64,000 nt of DNA from Solibacillus sp040273735 (GTDB lineage Bacteria > Bacillota > Bacilli > Bacillales_A > Planococcaceae). Made by a program: the position numbers and the translations under genes. The stretch covers positions 62,001 through 126,000 of the forward strand of contig NZ_JBELZM010000002.1 in NCBI RefSeq assembly GCF_040273735.1, in the 5' to 3' direction. Every line of letters begins with the position of its first letter. Position 1 is the first letter of the stretch. The notes beneath the pieces are model-generated. The model was not told the origin of the DNA. It saw only the letters and a list, made by a program, of their open reading frames with translations, and did no database searches. Shown here piece by piece: positions 25,600 to 35,403 of this stretch.

Positions 25600-27294
25600 T
25601 TGCTAAAAAAAATCATTATCATATTAATGGCAATTACTTTTGCTTTAGCGATCTTACCAACAGGGCAGCAAGCTGAAGCATCGAATACATATACATTTAT
25701 GAAAGCAAATTATAATGAAACTGAAGATAAGAAAGGGAATGTCACACGAACATTAAAAAGTGTCACATTAAAAAACAGTGCAGGGAAAAACGCAACATTT
25801 AACCTTGCCAATACTGGGAAATACTATATTAATAATACGCTGACAACAATTGCAGGGTTTAAAGCAGGAATGAATGTCACAATTAAATTAAACTTAGGCA
25901 AAATTACAGAAATGCGTGGTTCTACAAATGTAGAAGGCGGTTCAATCGTCGAAAACAGCAAACAAGTAACAGGTGCTGTGACACAGATTGATCCTAACGG
26001 TTTGCAGCTCCGTGTGAAAATCGATGGTTCTTCAACGAAAAATTATACAGTGACAGATAATACGGAAGTGTTCAAAGGAAACTCATCTGTAGATTTAAGC
26101 ACACTTTATGTAGGGGATCGTGTCCGCTTAAAATTTGCAACAGCCAATACTTCCCGAATCGCTGAAATTACGATTATGAGCACAGCCAATATGGTGTCAG
26201 AATTATATAAAGCAGATTTAAATACGGTTAATACAAACAAAAATTCGCTAAATGTTAAAAATGCACATCCTTTACTAAACTGGCGCTTTGGAACAGTAAG
26301 TACGAAAACACAGGCTACATTTAATTTTACAAACAATACAAGCATTTATGTAGGAAATAAAAAAATCTCAAAAAGCCAATTAAAAAAATATAAAAATAGT
26401 GAGCTTTATTTTGTAACAAAAACTCAATTCAGCAAAGAAGTAATCGATAAGATTATCGTATTGGCTAAAAATGAGCGTACTTTCTATCAACCTATTACAA
26501 GTGTCAATCTTGGTGTGAACACGCTGCAACTTAAAAATTCTTTAAAATTAAATTACCATAACGGTTCGATTTTAATCCGCAATGGCCGTTTAGTAGAACC
26601 TGAAGGTCTTATTGCTCTTGATTTAGCGCAAAAACCGATTTCGACAACGGCGTTTGTATTAACGGATGGTACAACTAAGAGTGATTATGCTCATATCGTA
26701 AATATAACAAATGATGCTTATTTAGCGCCGAATCTATCAAAATATAAACTTTACTTTGGTCGAATTGATGTGGCGGATTTAGATGCATATGAAGTGGAGT
26801 TATCAGACTTACAACGTTTCGATAATCATTTCTGGAATACGGATAATTCCGTTGCATCATTTGCTTACAGTAATTCAACAATCGCTTCAGAACTGGATGG
26901 AACAAAGCAATTTAAAGTCATTCCGGAACTGGATCTCGATTTATACGATAATTATACAAATTCACCAAATCCATATTACGGATACTTCTTTGTAAATGAT
27001 GGTCATATTGAGGGCATTCATTTTGTGCCAAATGAGAAACTGGCTACGTTAACATTAACTGGTCGTGTAAGTTCGATTAATGTGAATACGAAAAAGATTT
27101 CTGTTGTTAACAGCAGCCAGTGGAGTAAAGATGGTCACTGGAGCTACCGATCCGGTTCACTTTCACTCGACTTATCAAAAGCGATGGTTATTAAAGATGG
27201 TGAAGTAATCGATATTTCTGATATTAATAAGGCAGATCATGTAACAGCAATTGCACGTTCAACATCTGAAGTTTATGTATTATTAGTAAACTAG
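25600..27294 (+). CDS. Secreted protein of unknown function
   Basis: 564-residue exported protein. A signal peptide (MLKKIIIILMAITFALAILP) ends near QQAEA-S at residues 27-28. The mature part is rich in Asn, Thr, Lys and Tyr and looks like repeated beta-sandwich segments: ITEMRG, TGAVTQIDPNGLQLRV and LTGRVSSINVNTKKISVV suggest recurrent OB- or DUF-like beta units. No SLH motif, sortase signal or transmembrane anchor is visible. The start is TTG with GGAGGC upstream. It is the first of three secreted proteins in a row, so a cell-wall or S-layer-associated role is inferred. I do not recognise a named family. Confidence 0.7.
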   Translation: MLKKIIIILMAITFALAILPTGQQAEASNTYTFMKANYNETEDKKGNVTRTLKSVTLKNSAGKNATFNLANTGKYYINNTLTTIAGFKAGMNVTIKLNLGKITEMRGSTNVEGGSIVENSKQVTGAVTQIDPNGLQLRVKIDGSSTKNYTVTDNTEVFKGNSSVDLSTLYVGDRVRLKFATANTSRIAEITIMSTANMVSELYKADLNTVNTNKNSLNVKNAHPLLNWRFGTVSTKTQATFNFTNNTSIYVGNKKISKSQLKKYKNSELYFVTKTQFSKEVIDKIIVLAKNERTFYQPITSVNLGVNTLQLKNSLKLNYHNGSILIRNGRLVEPEGLIALDLAQKPISTTAFVLTDGTTKSDYAHIVNITNDAYLAPNLSKYKLYFGRIDVADLDAYEVELSDLQRFDNHFWNTDNSVASFAYSNSTIASELDGTKQFKVIPELDLDLYDNYTNSPNPYYGYFFVNDGHIEGIHFVPNEKLATLTLTGRVSSINVNTKKISVVNSSQWSKDGHWSYRSGSLSLDLSKAMVIKDGEVIDISDINKADHVTAIARSTSEVYVLLVN

Positions 27295-27302
27295 TTAAAA
27301 AA

Positions 27303-27330
27303 TGCATGCGGGACCAGTTACCCGCATGCA
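27303..27330 (+). terminator. Perfect hairpin between surface-protein genes
   Basis: TGCATGCGGG / CCCGCATGCA, a 10-bp stem with an 8-base loop, followed by ATTTAAAC rather than a full T run. It is probably a weak terminator or an mRNA-stability element, allowing partial read-through to the SLH gene. Confidence 0.6.
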
Positions 27331-27372
27331 ATTTAAACAAATGTGAATTTTAAAGAAATGAGGGACGAATTT

Positions 27373-28806
27373 GTGAGAAAGAAACTTTGCTTCACCTTCC
27401 TATTGGCATGCTCATTTTTTCTGATGCTGCTCCCTTCATCAAGTTCCGCACAATCTATTGATTTAACAGGCGGTATAAAAAACGAATATGAATATGAAGA
27501 ATACTTTTTCTTAACGGGAAAACCGATTAAATTTACGGGCACAAATAAAAATGTAACGATTTCAACGAAAGAATCTAAGGGCAAGCTAACTGAAACGTAT
27601 AAGTTTACGTTGGCGGGACCAAATGGAGAGAAGCTGACGCGGAATTTTACGTATACATACGATGTTACAAACTATGACCAAGTAGGGCAAAGCTCGGCAA
27701 CGGGTGAGGTTACAAAATTTACCGAAAAAATTACAGTTGGCGACAGAACATTTACATTGGCGGATTATCAGCTTTCAAAAAGTACAATTACAGACAAGCG
27801 TCCGGCATCCGACTATTATTCAGGAAATGCGATTGCCCGCAAAACATATACCGAAACGACAGGCCGTGGTAAGAACGCTGTTACAAAAACGATAACGGTG
27901 AATGCAGATAGCCGAAATGAAGGTTATGAGAATTTCTGGGGAGCTACTGAAACACAAATAACGGATCTTGAAATTGAATTTGATGACGGGACGATCGGTA
28001 CAGTGAAAAATAAAGTATCGACATCCAAATCACGAACACTGGAATATAACGAAAACGATGCATCTTTATCAAGTTTTAACGGTAACTATAAAACGATTAG
28101 CTCTGCCGATTCGCTTTCGGAATACGAATACGATTTGCCTAGTAGCAAAGGAACTGTCGCAAGCAATATCGATTATATGCCGAAACTGGAAATGCTGAAA
28201 ATTCCTAAATTCCGTGATTTATCTTCCAACTGGGCACGCGAGCAAATTGAAAAACTGTATTCACTGGGAATATTGGATGACCAATCCAACTTCTACTCAC
28301 CAAATACACCTGTACAGCGCTTTGATTTTGCAATCGCAATTGGTAAAGCAATTGATCTGCGTGTATTGGAAGAAACGAACCGTAAGAAGACACAGCCTTC
28401 TATTTTTAAAGACGTGAAACGTACAGTAAAGGATTACAATTACTTAGTGGCAACGGTCGATAAAGGAGTTATTAAAGGGAAAAATCCTACGACATTTGAT
28501 CCGGATGGTTTTTTAACACGCCAGCAGGCAGCGACAATTTTAGTGCGCGCACTTGGGCTGGAAGGAAAAGCACCTGATCCTGGCTATTCTACAGACTATA
28601 GAGATGATTACAAAATTACGGATTATGCACGCGATGCAATTTATGTTGCAACACAGTTAGGATTAATGTCAGGCAGCGACGGTTATTTCAATCCGAAAGC
28701 AACACTGACACGTGCACAGTCTTCTGCGATTATTGAACGATTTTTACGTTATTTAGAAGCCGATCTAAAAGAGAATTACCGAGACAATATTCTGTTCTTT
28801 AACTAA
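27373..28806 (+). CDS. SLH-domain surface protein
   Basis: 477-residue exported protein. Signal peptide of about 26 residues ends SSSSAQS. The N-terminal half is Thr/Lys-rich and probably beta-structured. The last 200 residues hold three S-layer homology repeats: FRDLSSNWAREQIEKLYSLGIL (about 280-330), FKDVKRTVKDYNYLVATVDKGVIKG (about 350-400), and a third with YARDAIYVATQLGLMSG (about 420-470). SLH repeats bind pyruvylated secondary wall polymers, so the protein should sit on the cell wall. GTG 27373 is chosen because of the GAGGGA ribosome-binding site. The next gene starts 13 bases later, indicating an operon. Confidence 0.85.
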   Translation: MRKKLCFTFLLACSFFLMLLPSSSSAQSIDLTGGIKNEYEYEEYFFLTGKPIKFTGTNKNVTISTKESKGKLTETYKFTLAGPNGEKLTRNFTYTYDVTNYDQVGQSSATGEVTKFTEKITVGDRTFTLADYQLSKSTITDKRPASDYYSGNAIARKTYTETTGRGKNAVTKTITVNADSRNEGYENFWGATETQITDLEIEFDDGTIGTVKNKVSTSKSRTLEYNENDASLSSFNGNYKTISSADSLSEYEYDLPSSKGTVASNIDYMPKLEMLKIPKFRDLSSNWAREQIEKLYSLGILDDQSNFYSPNTPVQRFDFAIAIGKAIDLRVLEETNRKKTQPSIFKDVKRTVKDYNYLVATVDKGVIKGKNPTTFDPDGFLTRQQAATILVRALGLEGKAPDPGYSTDYRDDYKITDYARDAIYVATQLGLMSGSDGYFNPKATLTRAQSSAIIERFLRYLEADLKENYRDNILFFN

Positions 28807-28818
28807 GGGGTTGCAAAC

Positions 28819-31779
28819 ATGAGTAAAATGAAGAAACTAATGGCCATACTGCTCTGTTGTCTTCTAGTATTTTCCGTGGTATTTCCGTTCGGTGCTTCGG
28901 AAACGGAAGCCGCAAGCAAGCAAATTACGGATATAGCGAGTAATAATTCGAAATATAAAGCAGCAAAATGGACAATAGATAATGATTATTTACAGTTATA
29001 TAAAGGAAATAAATTCCAGTCCGGGACCCTCGTAATGGAATGGCAGATGCTGCAGTTTTTAGCGAAGATGGACAAAAACTATCATTTCAATACAAATGAT
29101 AAAGATATGCTATATAAATATTATGGTGACTTGAATATTCCGTTATATGGCGTTAATAATAAATCAAAACGCAATGCCAATATTTCAAGGGGCCACTTTG
29201 CAAGGCTCTATGCGGCGGTAAATGGTCTTGATTTATCAGAAATCCAGGCGGTCAGATATTTATATATGAACGAAATTACAACAGGTACAACCGGAAAACG
29301 CACATATGAAGACTATAAGCCGACACGCAACATTAATCGCGGTGATATGGCGGTCTTCATGTACCGCATCAACCAGCAAGGGAAATTGGCGATCGAAGGT
29401 CTGGCAAGTACACCTGGTGGAAAAGACAATAATAAAATTACATTACCGGTGAACTTTGTTGAGAGTAAAAACGGTACTGTAACGATTCCGACAACTCCAG
29501 GTAAAAACACGGATGATAAAGTGACACGTCCGGATGTTTATAAAGCGGTTAAAAAAATTAATGTAGAAAACGAAGAGCTTACAGCAAATGGTGTTGATTC
29601 TACTTTAATTACCATTGATTTACGCGATAGTTACGGCAATGACATTTCATATGATGAATCATTGGCATTCAAAGTGACTTCAAAAGCTGGGGCAAAAGTT
29701 TCCGAAACGAATACAAGTACAAGCGGTCAATCAACAACGGTTTATACCGATGGACCACAGCTTAGCGTATATGTAACGGCGCCTGCTTTAACGAAGTCAG
29801 TAGTCGATACAATTCGTTTTGAGATGATTAATCCATCAGAAAAGTATTACACGTACAAAAATCAGGTTATTGAAGCATCTGTCCGCTATGTGCCAAAAGC
29901 GGAACTTCGTATTACTTATGAAGTGTTTGATCCAGAACAGACGGAATGGAATGGCGGAACGGTTGATCCGGGGGTAAGACCATTACCTGCATTACCTCAA
30001 GGTGTTGTAGGGACAACGACAGTACCATTTACACAAAACGGGGTTATTACAATTTCAGACTACGATCCCGATTTAAAAGTAATGACAGGATCTAAATGGG
30101 AAAGCTATACAACTGCTGATGGAAAACTGACACAAGGCCAGGTTACTTCCAAAGAAATTCAGTACGGGAATGCAGATTTGAAGCTGGAAGGTCAAATTAT
30201 TTCGGTTTGGCTGTTCGAACAAATTCTCGACTATATGATTGAAGGACCAAAAGAGGAGTCTTCTTGGGGCGGTCTCGGCAATGCTAAAGTAATGTACACG
30301 GTCAACAATGAGGGACGTGCCACATACGATTTGCAAGGTGTTATGAGTGAAGAAGATACTAAAGCATTCGATTCAATGCTCCATGCGGTCATTATTTATT
30401 TAACAGACAAGTTTTTACCGATTGCTGATCAGGTAACATTAGCGCATGAAGAATCGGTTGAGGTCATTAAGGCGATGTATGATCGATTAGGTCAAATCGA
30501 CAAAAACTTATTGCGAAAAGATTATGCGGACGTAATCGGGAAGCTGGAAGGTGCCGTTGCGAAAATTAAAGTATTGCTTGCAGGAAAAGAACTGCAGCAA
30601 CGCCCGGATGGCATGGACCGTTATACGAAAGTAATCGTCAACCTTGTCGCGCCAGGCGGGGTAATTATTACCGACTATAAAGGAACGGTGGAAGTTACAT
30701 TTAACGGCAAAACACGTGTCGTATCATTTGATACAAATACGAAAGACTATAATAACGGCACAGGCAGCCGCGGATCTGCTGTAGTATACTTTGACGATAT
30801 TTTATACGGTAAAGCTCAAGTTAAGGCACGCTTGATCGATTTAGATCCACGTTATGAAAAAGTCGTTCAAAGTCTGAAAAATACAACGGTCTCTGAACAA
30901 ATTTTTGCCAATCCGCGCTATGAAAACAATTTATGTTCTATTGAATCGGAAGTAATGTTCGTCGTAGACCACTCAGGCTCGATGAAAGCACGAGATGCAA
31001 AAAATTATACAGCGAATAAAGTGAAGCAAACGATAAAACAAATCGGAGCAAACCCAAGTCATGTGTATCGGTTCAATAATCGTCCAAATCATGAAGCGAC
31101 AGATAAAGCGGATGTCGTTTCAAGTATCGATAGCTTATTGACGTATAAAAATGAAAACCGCTCGACAAATATTGTGAAAGCTCTTGAAACAGCAATCGGT
31201 AATTTCACGACAAACCAATATACAAGTAAAGCCATTGTCCTTGTGACAGATGGTTATTCAAACAGTAATGGGCTTGATAAAGTGCTGAATGATGCCAAAA
31301 AGAAAGGCATAGCAATCCACACAGTATCGGTTGGATCATATACAACTGTAAATGAAAAACTACTGCAAGATATTTCATCCGAAACAAAGGGCACATATCA
31401 AAATATTACATCTATTGAAAACTTGCACAGCTCCTTACAAGCGATCATTACAACGATTTTATGTAAAACACCTGTTATGAACAATAGTTGTCTAGTTGGG
31501 GATACAATCTTTAACAATACCGATGTGCGTATCGAAACATCAAAAGTTACAATTTTGGCGGATGTGAATACAGGATGCGACAATGTGAAAGGTGTACGCG
31601 TTGTATTTATTTCACCTAGTGGAGATGTTAAATACGACTTGCCGGCAAGAGGTTCTTCGCGCTATATGCATCGACCGAACCTTTATGAGTTCCCGGAATT
31701 TGATTTGTATGTAGAAGTGGAATTCCAGGCAATCGATACAACAGGAAACATTATTGGGACTAAAATTCATAATATGTGA
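28819..31779 (+). CDS. Surface protein with SLH-like, Ig-like and von Willebrand A domains
   Basis: 986-residue exported protein. Signal peptide ends near SETEAAS (residue 33). Residues 35-200 resemble two SLH-type repeats (RGHFARLYAAVNGLDL; RGDMAVFMYRINQQG). About 245-345 is an invasin/Big-like Ig segment (INVENEELTANGVDSTLITIDLRD). Residues about 705-875 form a VWA domain with an intact MIDAS: DHSGS (715-719), the Thr of RSTNIVKAL, and VTDGYS. Such metal-dependent VWA domains mediate protein-protein adhesion. Cys residues in ENNLCSIESE, LCKTP and NSCLVG could form disulfides. It closes the surface-protein operon and is followed by a terminator. Ligand unknown. Confidence 0.82.
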   Translation: MSKMKKLMAILLCCLLVFSVVFPFGASETEAASKQITDIASNNSKYKAAKWTIDNDYLQLYKGNKFQSGTLVMEWQMLQFLAKMDKNYHFNTNDKDMLYKYYGDLNIPLYGVNNKSKRNANISRGHFARLYAAVNGLDLSEIQAVRYLYMNEITTGTTGKRTYEDYKPTRNINRGDMAVFMYRINQQGKLAIEGLASTPGGKDNNKITLPVNFVESKNGTVTIPTTPGKNTDDKVTRPDVYKAVKKINVENEELTANGVDSTLITIDLRDSYGNDISYDESLAFKVTSKAGAKVSETNTSTSGQSTTVYTDGPQLSVYVTAPALTKSVVDTIRFEMINPSEKYYTYKNQVIEASVRYVPKAELRITYEVFDPEQTEWNGGTVDPGVRPLPALPQGVVGTTTVPFTQNGVITISDYDPDLKVMTGSKWESYTTADGKLTQGQVTSKEIQYGNADLKLEGQIISVWLFEQILDYMIEGPKEESSWGGLGNAKVMYTVNNEGRATYDLQGVMSEEDTKAFDSMLHAVIIYLTDKFLPIADQVTLAHEESVEVIKAMYDRLGQIDKNLLRKDYADVIGKLEGAVAKIKVLLAGKELQQRPDGMDRYTKVIVNLVAPGGVIITDYKGTVEVTFNGKTRVVSFDTNTKDYNNGTGSRGSAVVYFDDILYGKAQVKARLIDLDPRYEKVVQSLKNTTVSEQIFANPRYENNLCSIESEVMFVVDHSGSMKARDAKNYTANKVKQTIKQIGANPSHVYRFNNRPNHEATDKADVVSSIDSLLTYKNENRSTNIVKALETAIGNFTTNQYTSKAIVLVTDGYSNSNGLDKVLNDAKKKGIAIHTVSVGSYTTVNEKLLQDISSETKGTYQNITSIENLHSSLQAIITTILCKTPVMNNSCLVGDTIFNNTDVRIETSKVTILADVNTGCDNVKGVRVVFISPSGDVKYDLPARGSSRYMHRPNLYEFPEFDLYVEVEFQAIDTTGNIIGTKIHNM

Positions 31780-31786
31780 CAAAATA

Positions 31787-31818
31787 GAGGCTCACTCATA
31801 AAGTGAGCTTCTTTTTTG
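31787..31818 (+). terminator. Terminator of the surface-protein operon
   Basis: Hairpin GAGGCTCACT / AGTGAGCTTC followed by TTTTTT, directly after the VWA gene. Confidence 0.88.
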
Positions 31819-31861
31819 GTTTGAATGATTGAAATCTGTGTCGAACTTTGTTAAACTTACA

Positions 31862-31876
31862 TTAGAATAATTCTAA
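31862..31876. promoter_or_regulatory. PerR-like box upstream of hemA
   Basis: TTAGAATAATTCTAA is a perfect 7-1-7 dyad matching the PerR consensus TTATAATNATTATAA at 13 of 15 positions (T-to-G and A-to-C changes are symmetric). hemA is a PerR target in B. subtilis. It lies about 250 bases before the hemA start. Confidence 0.6.
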
Positions 31877-31908
31877 TTTAAAAATAAAAGTTCCTTTCTC
31901 GAAAGTAC

Positions 31909-31944
31909 TTCATCTTGCGCTCTATGTGACAAGATGTATTTTTC
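31909..31944 (+). promoter_or_regulatory. Hairpin with T-rich tail in hemA upstream region
   Basis: CATCTTG (31911-31917) pairs with CAAGATG (31930-31936), followed by TATTTTTCT. If transcription starts near the PerR-like box, this would act as a weak attenuator. Confidence 0.35.
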
Positions 31945-32078
31945 TGAAGTTAGGGTATAGATACTAAGGTTTAAACATCCACTGACAATTTAAAAGTTGT
32001 TTTTGGATTTAAATAAGTACGTTTAGTAAATACTTTCAAAGCATGTTCACAAACTAATCTGGAATCATGCTGTCATTA

Positions 32079-32087
32079 TGTTACAAT
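32079..32087 (+). promoter_or_regulatory. Candidate proximal hemA promoter (extended -10)
   Basis: TGTTACAAT is an extended -10 without a good -35, about 38 bases upstream of the hemA start. Confidence 0.45.
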
Positions 32088-32125
32088 AAAATCAATGAAT
32101 TAGAACGTGTGAGGTGTGGGGGTTC

Positions 32126-33481
32126 ATGCATACATTAGTAGTAGGCCTGAATTATAAAACAGCGCCAGTAGAAATTCGTGAAAAGCTCTCGTTTATCGAA
32201 TCGGATCTTCCGAATGCTATGGAAGCGCTACAAAAACAAAAAAGCATATTGGAAAATGTAATAATCTCTACTTGTAACCGTACTGAAATTTATGCGGTTG
32301 TTGATCAATTACACACTGGTCGCTATTATATTAAACAATTTTTGGCGAACTGGTTTAACATACCGATGGAACAGTTTGAGGATCACTTATTCATCCGTGA
32401 AGAAGATGAGTCATTAAACCATTTATTCCGTGTAACGGCTGGTATTGATTCAATGGTGCTTGGGGAAACGCAAATTTTAGGACAAGTAAAGAAAAGTTTT
32501 TTACAAGGTCAGGAAATAGGTACAACTGGTACAGTCTACAACCAATTATTTAAACAGGCCGTAACATTCGCAAAACGCGCCCATAGTGAAACAGCAATTG
32601 GAGAAAATGCTGTTTCTGTTTCTTATGCTGCCGTGGAGCTTGCCAAAAAAATCTTTGGTTCCCTAAAAGATAAGCATGTAGCCATTTTAGGTGCGGGTAA
32701 AATGGGTGAGCTTGCAATTCAAAACCTATACGGAAATGGTGTAGGAAAAGTAACGGTGATTAACCGTACATTTGAAAAAGCTCAAAACTTGGCATCGAAG
32801 TTTGATGGAGATGCTAAAGCAATGAATGAGCTGCAATGTACTCTTTTGGAAGCAGATATTTTAATCAGTTCAACTGGGGCAACAGATTATGTCATCGATC
32901 AGGACTTGATGAAAGATGTTGCGAAATTCCGTAAAGGCGATCCGTTATTTATGGTCGATATTGCGGTACCGCGTGATCTAGATCCGCGTATTGGCGATGT
33001 GCCAAATGTCTTTCTGTACGATATTGATGACCTTCAAGGAATTGTACAAGCAAACTTGGCTGAACGTGAACGTGCTGCAAATGAAATTACGGCGATGATT
33101 CAAGAGGAAATTATTCAATTTAAAGATTGGTTTAATACACTTGGTGTCGTGCCTGTTATTTCTGCCTTACGCAAAAAAGCGGCATCTATTCAAGAAGAAA
33201 CAATGATGAGTATCGAAAACAAAATGCCGAATTTAACAGAGCGCGAGCGTAAAATTTTAAACAAGCATACAAAATCGATTATTAATCAGCTATTGAAAAC
33301 ACCGATTCTACAAGCAAAAGAACTTGCGAACGAGAAAAATGCGGAAGCTCAGCTTGCATTATTCCAGCAAATCTTCGGTATTGAAGACGAAGTGCAGCAA
33401 GAGGTCCAGCAACTTCGCCCGGAAGTAAAGAGCAGTGAAACAGCAAAAGAGGTATCCTTAAAACCAGGTTTCTCTTATTAA
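32126..33481 (+). CDS. hemA: Glutamyl-tRNA reductase
   Basis: 451-residue NADPH-dependent enzyme that reduces Glu-tRNA(Glu) to glutamate-1-semialdehyde, the committed step of heme synthesis. The catalytic Cys50 lies in STCNRTEIYA. The Rossmann domain contains AILGAGKMGELAIQNL, and the C-terminal dimerisation helices run from about residue 320 (NTLGVVPVISALRKKA). The start is ATG 32126, after GAGGTGTGGGGG; a GTG twelve bases upstream has no spacing for a ribosome-binding site. First gene of hemAXCDBL. The upstream PerR-like dyad suggests peroxide or metal control, as known in B. subtilis. Confidence 0.97.
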   Translation: MHTLVVGLNYKTAPVEIREKLSFIESDLPNAMEALQKQKSILENVIISTCNRTEIYAVVDQLHTGRYYIKQFLANWFNIPMEQFEDHLFIREEDESLNHLFRVTAGIDSMVLGETQILGQVKKSFLQGQEIGTTGTVYNQLFKQAVTFAKRAHSETAIGENAVSVSYAAVELAKKIFGSLKDKHVAILGAGKMGELAIQNLYGNGVGKVTVINRTFEKAQNLASKFDGDAKAMNELQCTLLEADILISSTGATDYVIDQDLMKDVAKFRKGDPLFMVDIAVPRDLDPRIGDVPNVFLYDIDDLQGIVQANLAERERAANEITAMIQEEIIQFKDWFNTLGVVPVISALRKKAASIQEETMMSIENKMPNLTERERKILNKHTKSIINQLLKTPILQAKELANEKNAEAQLALFQQIFGIEDEVQQEVQQLRPEVKSSETAKEVSLKPGFSY

Positions 33482-33619
33482 TTGAACAATAGCCAATAGA
33501 CATTGAGCCTTATTGAAGCACTTTATTCAAATAAATCATAAGCGTTTTCGTATCTATATGGTAAAATTATAGATAGCGAAAGCGCTTTTTTAGTAAGTTT
33601 CCATCAGGAGAAGGTGCAT

Positions 33620-34447
33620 ATGACAGAAATGGTAATGACAAGATTGTACGAGCTTATGATCATTCTCTATGGGCTCTGTATCGTACTTTATTTTACAGAC
33701 TACCTTTATAAAAATATAAAATTCAGACGTGTAGCCTTCTGGTTTGTTTCAATCGTCTGGGTGTTGCAAACTTTATTTATCTTCTTGTTTATCATTGAAA
33801 CAAAAAGATTTCCGATTTTGTCGTTGTATGAAGGGGTATTCTTTTATGCATGGCTCTTAACAACACTTTCAATCGTCCTGCATTGTATAGTACGAGTTGA
33901 TTTACCGGTGTTTTTTATTAATGTATTGAGCTTTGTATTTATGACAATTCACTTATTTGCACCGCAAACCAATGATCAGATCGTTGGTGATTCATTAGTT
34001 TCGGAAATGCTGTTAATCCATATTAGTTTTGCGATTGTGTCATACGCCGCTTTTTCGGTTGCGTTTGTCTTCTCGCTGCTGTATTTAATTTTATATCGCA
34101 TATTAAAGCAAAAAAAGTTTACGAATTTATGGTCACGATTGCCAAGTTTACAGCAAATGGTTAAGTGGATTAATTTATCGACCATTGTTGGCATTCCATT
34201 GCTATTAATAAGTTTAATTTTAGGGTTGGAATGGGCATTTTTAACATTAGAGAATGTTTCTATTTTCGATGTAAAAATTTTAGGCTCGTTTATCGTATCG
34301 ATTGTTTACTTAATTATCTTTTTGCTGCATCGGAAAGGGAAATTAATCGGCATGGTATATGCACAGGTGCATATTTATTTATTTTTACTCGTTGTCATCA
34401 ATTTCTTCCTCGGCAGCAAATTATCAAATTTCCATCTGTGGGTTTAG
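33620..34447 (+). CDS. hemX: HemX, cytochrome c assembly (CcsA-like) membrane protein
   Basis: 275-residue integral membrane protein with about eight transmembrane segments, belonging to the cytochrome c assembly (CcsA/CcmC) superfamily. It contains LLIHISFAIVSYAAFSVAFVFSLLYL and ends with WAFLTLENVS..LLLVVINFFLGSKLSNFHLWV, the typical HemX finish. In B. subtilis HemX lowers the amount of HemA protein, giving feedback on heme synthesis. Start ATG 33620 with AGGAGAAGGTG upstream. It is the second gene of the hem operon, 138 bases after hemA; the gap contains no terminator. Confidence 0.92.
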   Translation: MTEMVMTRLYELMIILYGLCIVLYFTDYLYKNIKFRRVAFWFVSIVWVLQTLFIFLFIIETKRFPILSLYEGVFFYAWLLTTLSIVLHCIVRVDLPVFFINVLSFVFMTIHLFAPQTNDQIVGDSLVSEMLLIHISFAIVSYAAFSVAFVFSLLYLILYRILKQKKFTNLWSRLPSLQQMVKWINLSTIVGIPLLLISLILGLEWAFLTLENVSIFDVKILGSFIVSIVYLIIFLLHRKGKLIGMVYAQVHIYLFLLVVINFFLGSKLSNFHLWV

Positions 34448-34470
34448 CAGAATAGAAAGGTCGGAGTAAC

Positions 34471-35403
34471 GTGAGAAAAATTATTGTAGGATCTCGAAAA
34501 AGTAAATTAGCATTAACTCAAACAAACTGGTTTATTAATGAGTTGAAAGAAGCTGGCGTACCATTTGATTTTGAAATCAAGGAAATTGTAACAAAAGGCG
34601 ACCGCATCTTAGATGTACAGCTTTCTAAAGTTGGCGGTAAAGGTCTATTCGTTAAAGAAATCGAACAAGCTCTATATGATAAAGAAATCGACTTTGCTGT
34701 GCATTCGATGAAAGATATGCCTGCCGTATTGCCTGAAGGGCTGATTATTGGCTGTATTCCTCCACGCGAAGATGCGCGCGATGCCTTTATTTCAAATGGT
34801 CATGTGAAGTTTGCGGATTTGCCAAAAGGTGCAATCGTTGGGACGAGTTCATTACGTCGTAGCGCACAATTATTACAAGCACGTCCAGACCTTGAAATTA
34901 AGTGGATTCGCGGAAATGTCGATACACGTCTAAAAAAACTGGAAACAGAAGATTTCGATGCGATTATTTTAGCTGCAGCAGGGCTAAAACGACTTGGCTG
35001 GAGCAATGAAGTCGTAACGGAATATTTTGATACAGATATTTGCCTTCCAGCTGTTGCACAAGGTTCATTAGGAATTGAATGCCGCTCGGATGATGCGGAA
35101 CTTCTTGAGCAACTGGCAAAATTGACGGATGCCACAACATGGGCTACAGCACATGCAGAGCGCTCGTTTTTAGCTGCGATGGATGGGGGCTGCCAAGTGC
35201 CGATTGCGGGCTATGCTACAGTAGACGGTGACACAATTACTTTAACAGGTTTAGTGGCAGCACCGGATGCTTCTGTAACGTATAAGGAAACTTTAACAGG
35301 GACTGACGCGGATGCAGTTGGTAAAGCAGTTGCCGCAAAATTAACTGAGCAAGGTGCCTTTGACTTAATTCAAAAAGTAAAGGCTGAGTTAGATGCCGAG
35401 TAA
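34471..35403 (+). CDS. hemC: Porphobilinogen deaminase (hydroxymethylbilane synthase)
   Basis: 310-residue cytoplasmic enzyme that joins four porphobilinogens into hydroxymethylbilane. N terminus IIVGSRKSKLALTQTNW, active-site Asp region AVHSMKDMP, and the dipyrromethane-cofactor Cys241 in DGGCQVPIAGYA. The start is GTG with GGTCGGAG upstream. It follows hemX by 23 bases and overlaps hemD by eleven, so hemD translation is likely coupled. Confidence 0.97.
   Translation: MRKIIVGSRKSKLALTQTNWFINELKEAGVPFDFEIKEIVTKGDRILDVQLSKVGGKGLFVKEIEQALYDKEIDFAVHSMKDMPAVLPEGLIIGCIPPREDARDAFISNGHVKFADLPKGAIVGTSSLRRSAQLLQARPDLEIKWIRGNVDTRLKKLETEDFDAIILAAAGLKRLGWSNEVVTEYFDTDICLPAVAQGSLGIECRSDDAELLEQLAKLTDATTWATAHAERSFLAAMDGGCQVPIAGYATVDGDTITLTGLVAAPDASVTYKETLTGTDADAVGKAVAAKLTEQGAFDLIQKVKAELDAE

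Noticed and set aside
27303..27330. Hairpin between surface genes as an insertion-sequence end
   Set aside because: No matching partner repeat, transposase or target duplication was seen nearby; a transcript hairpin is sufficient.
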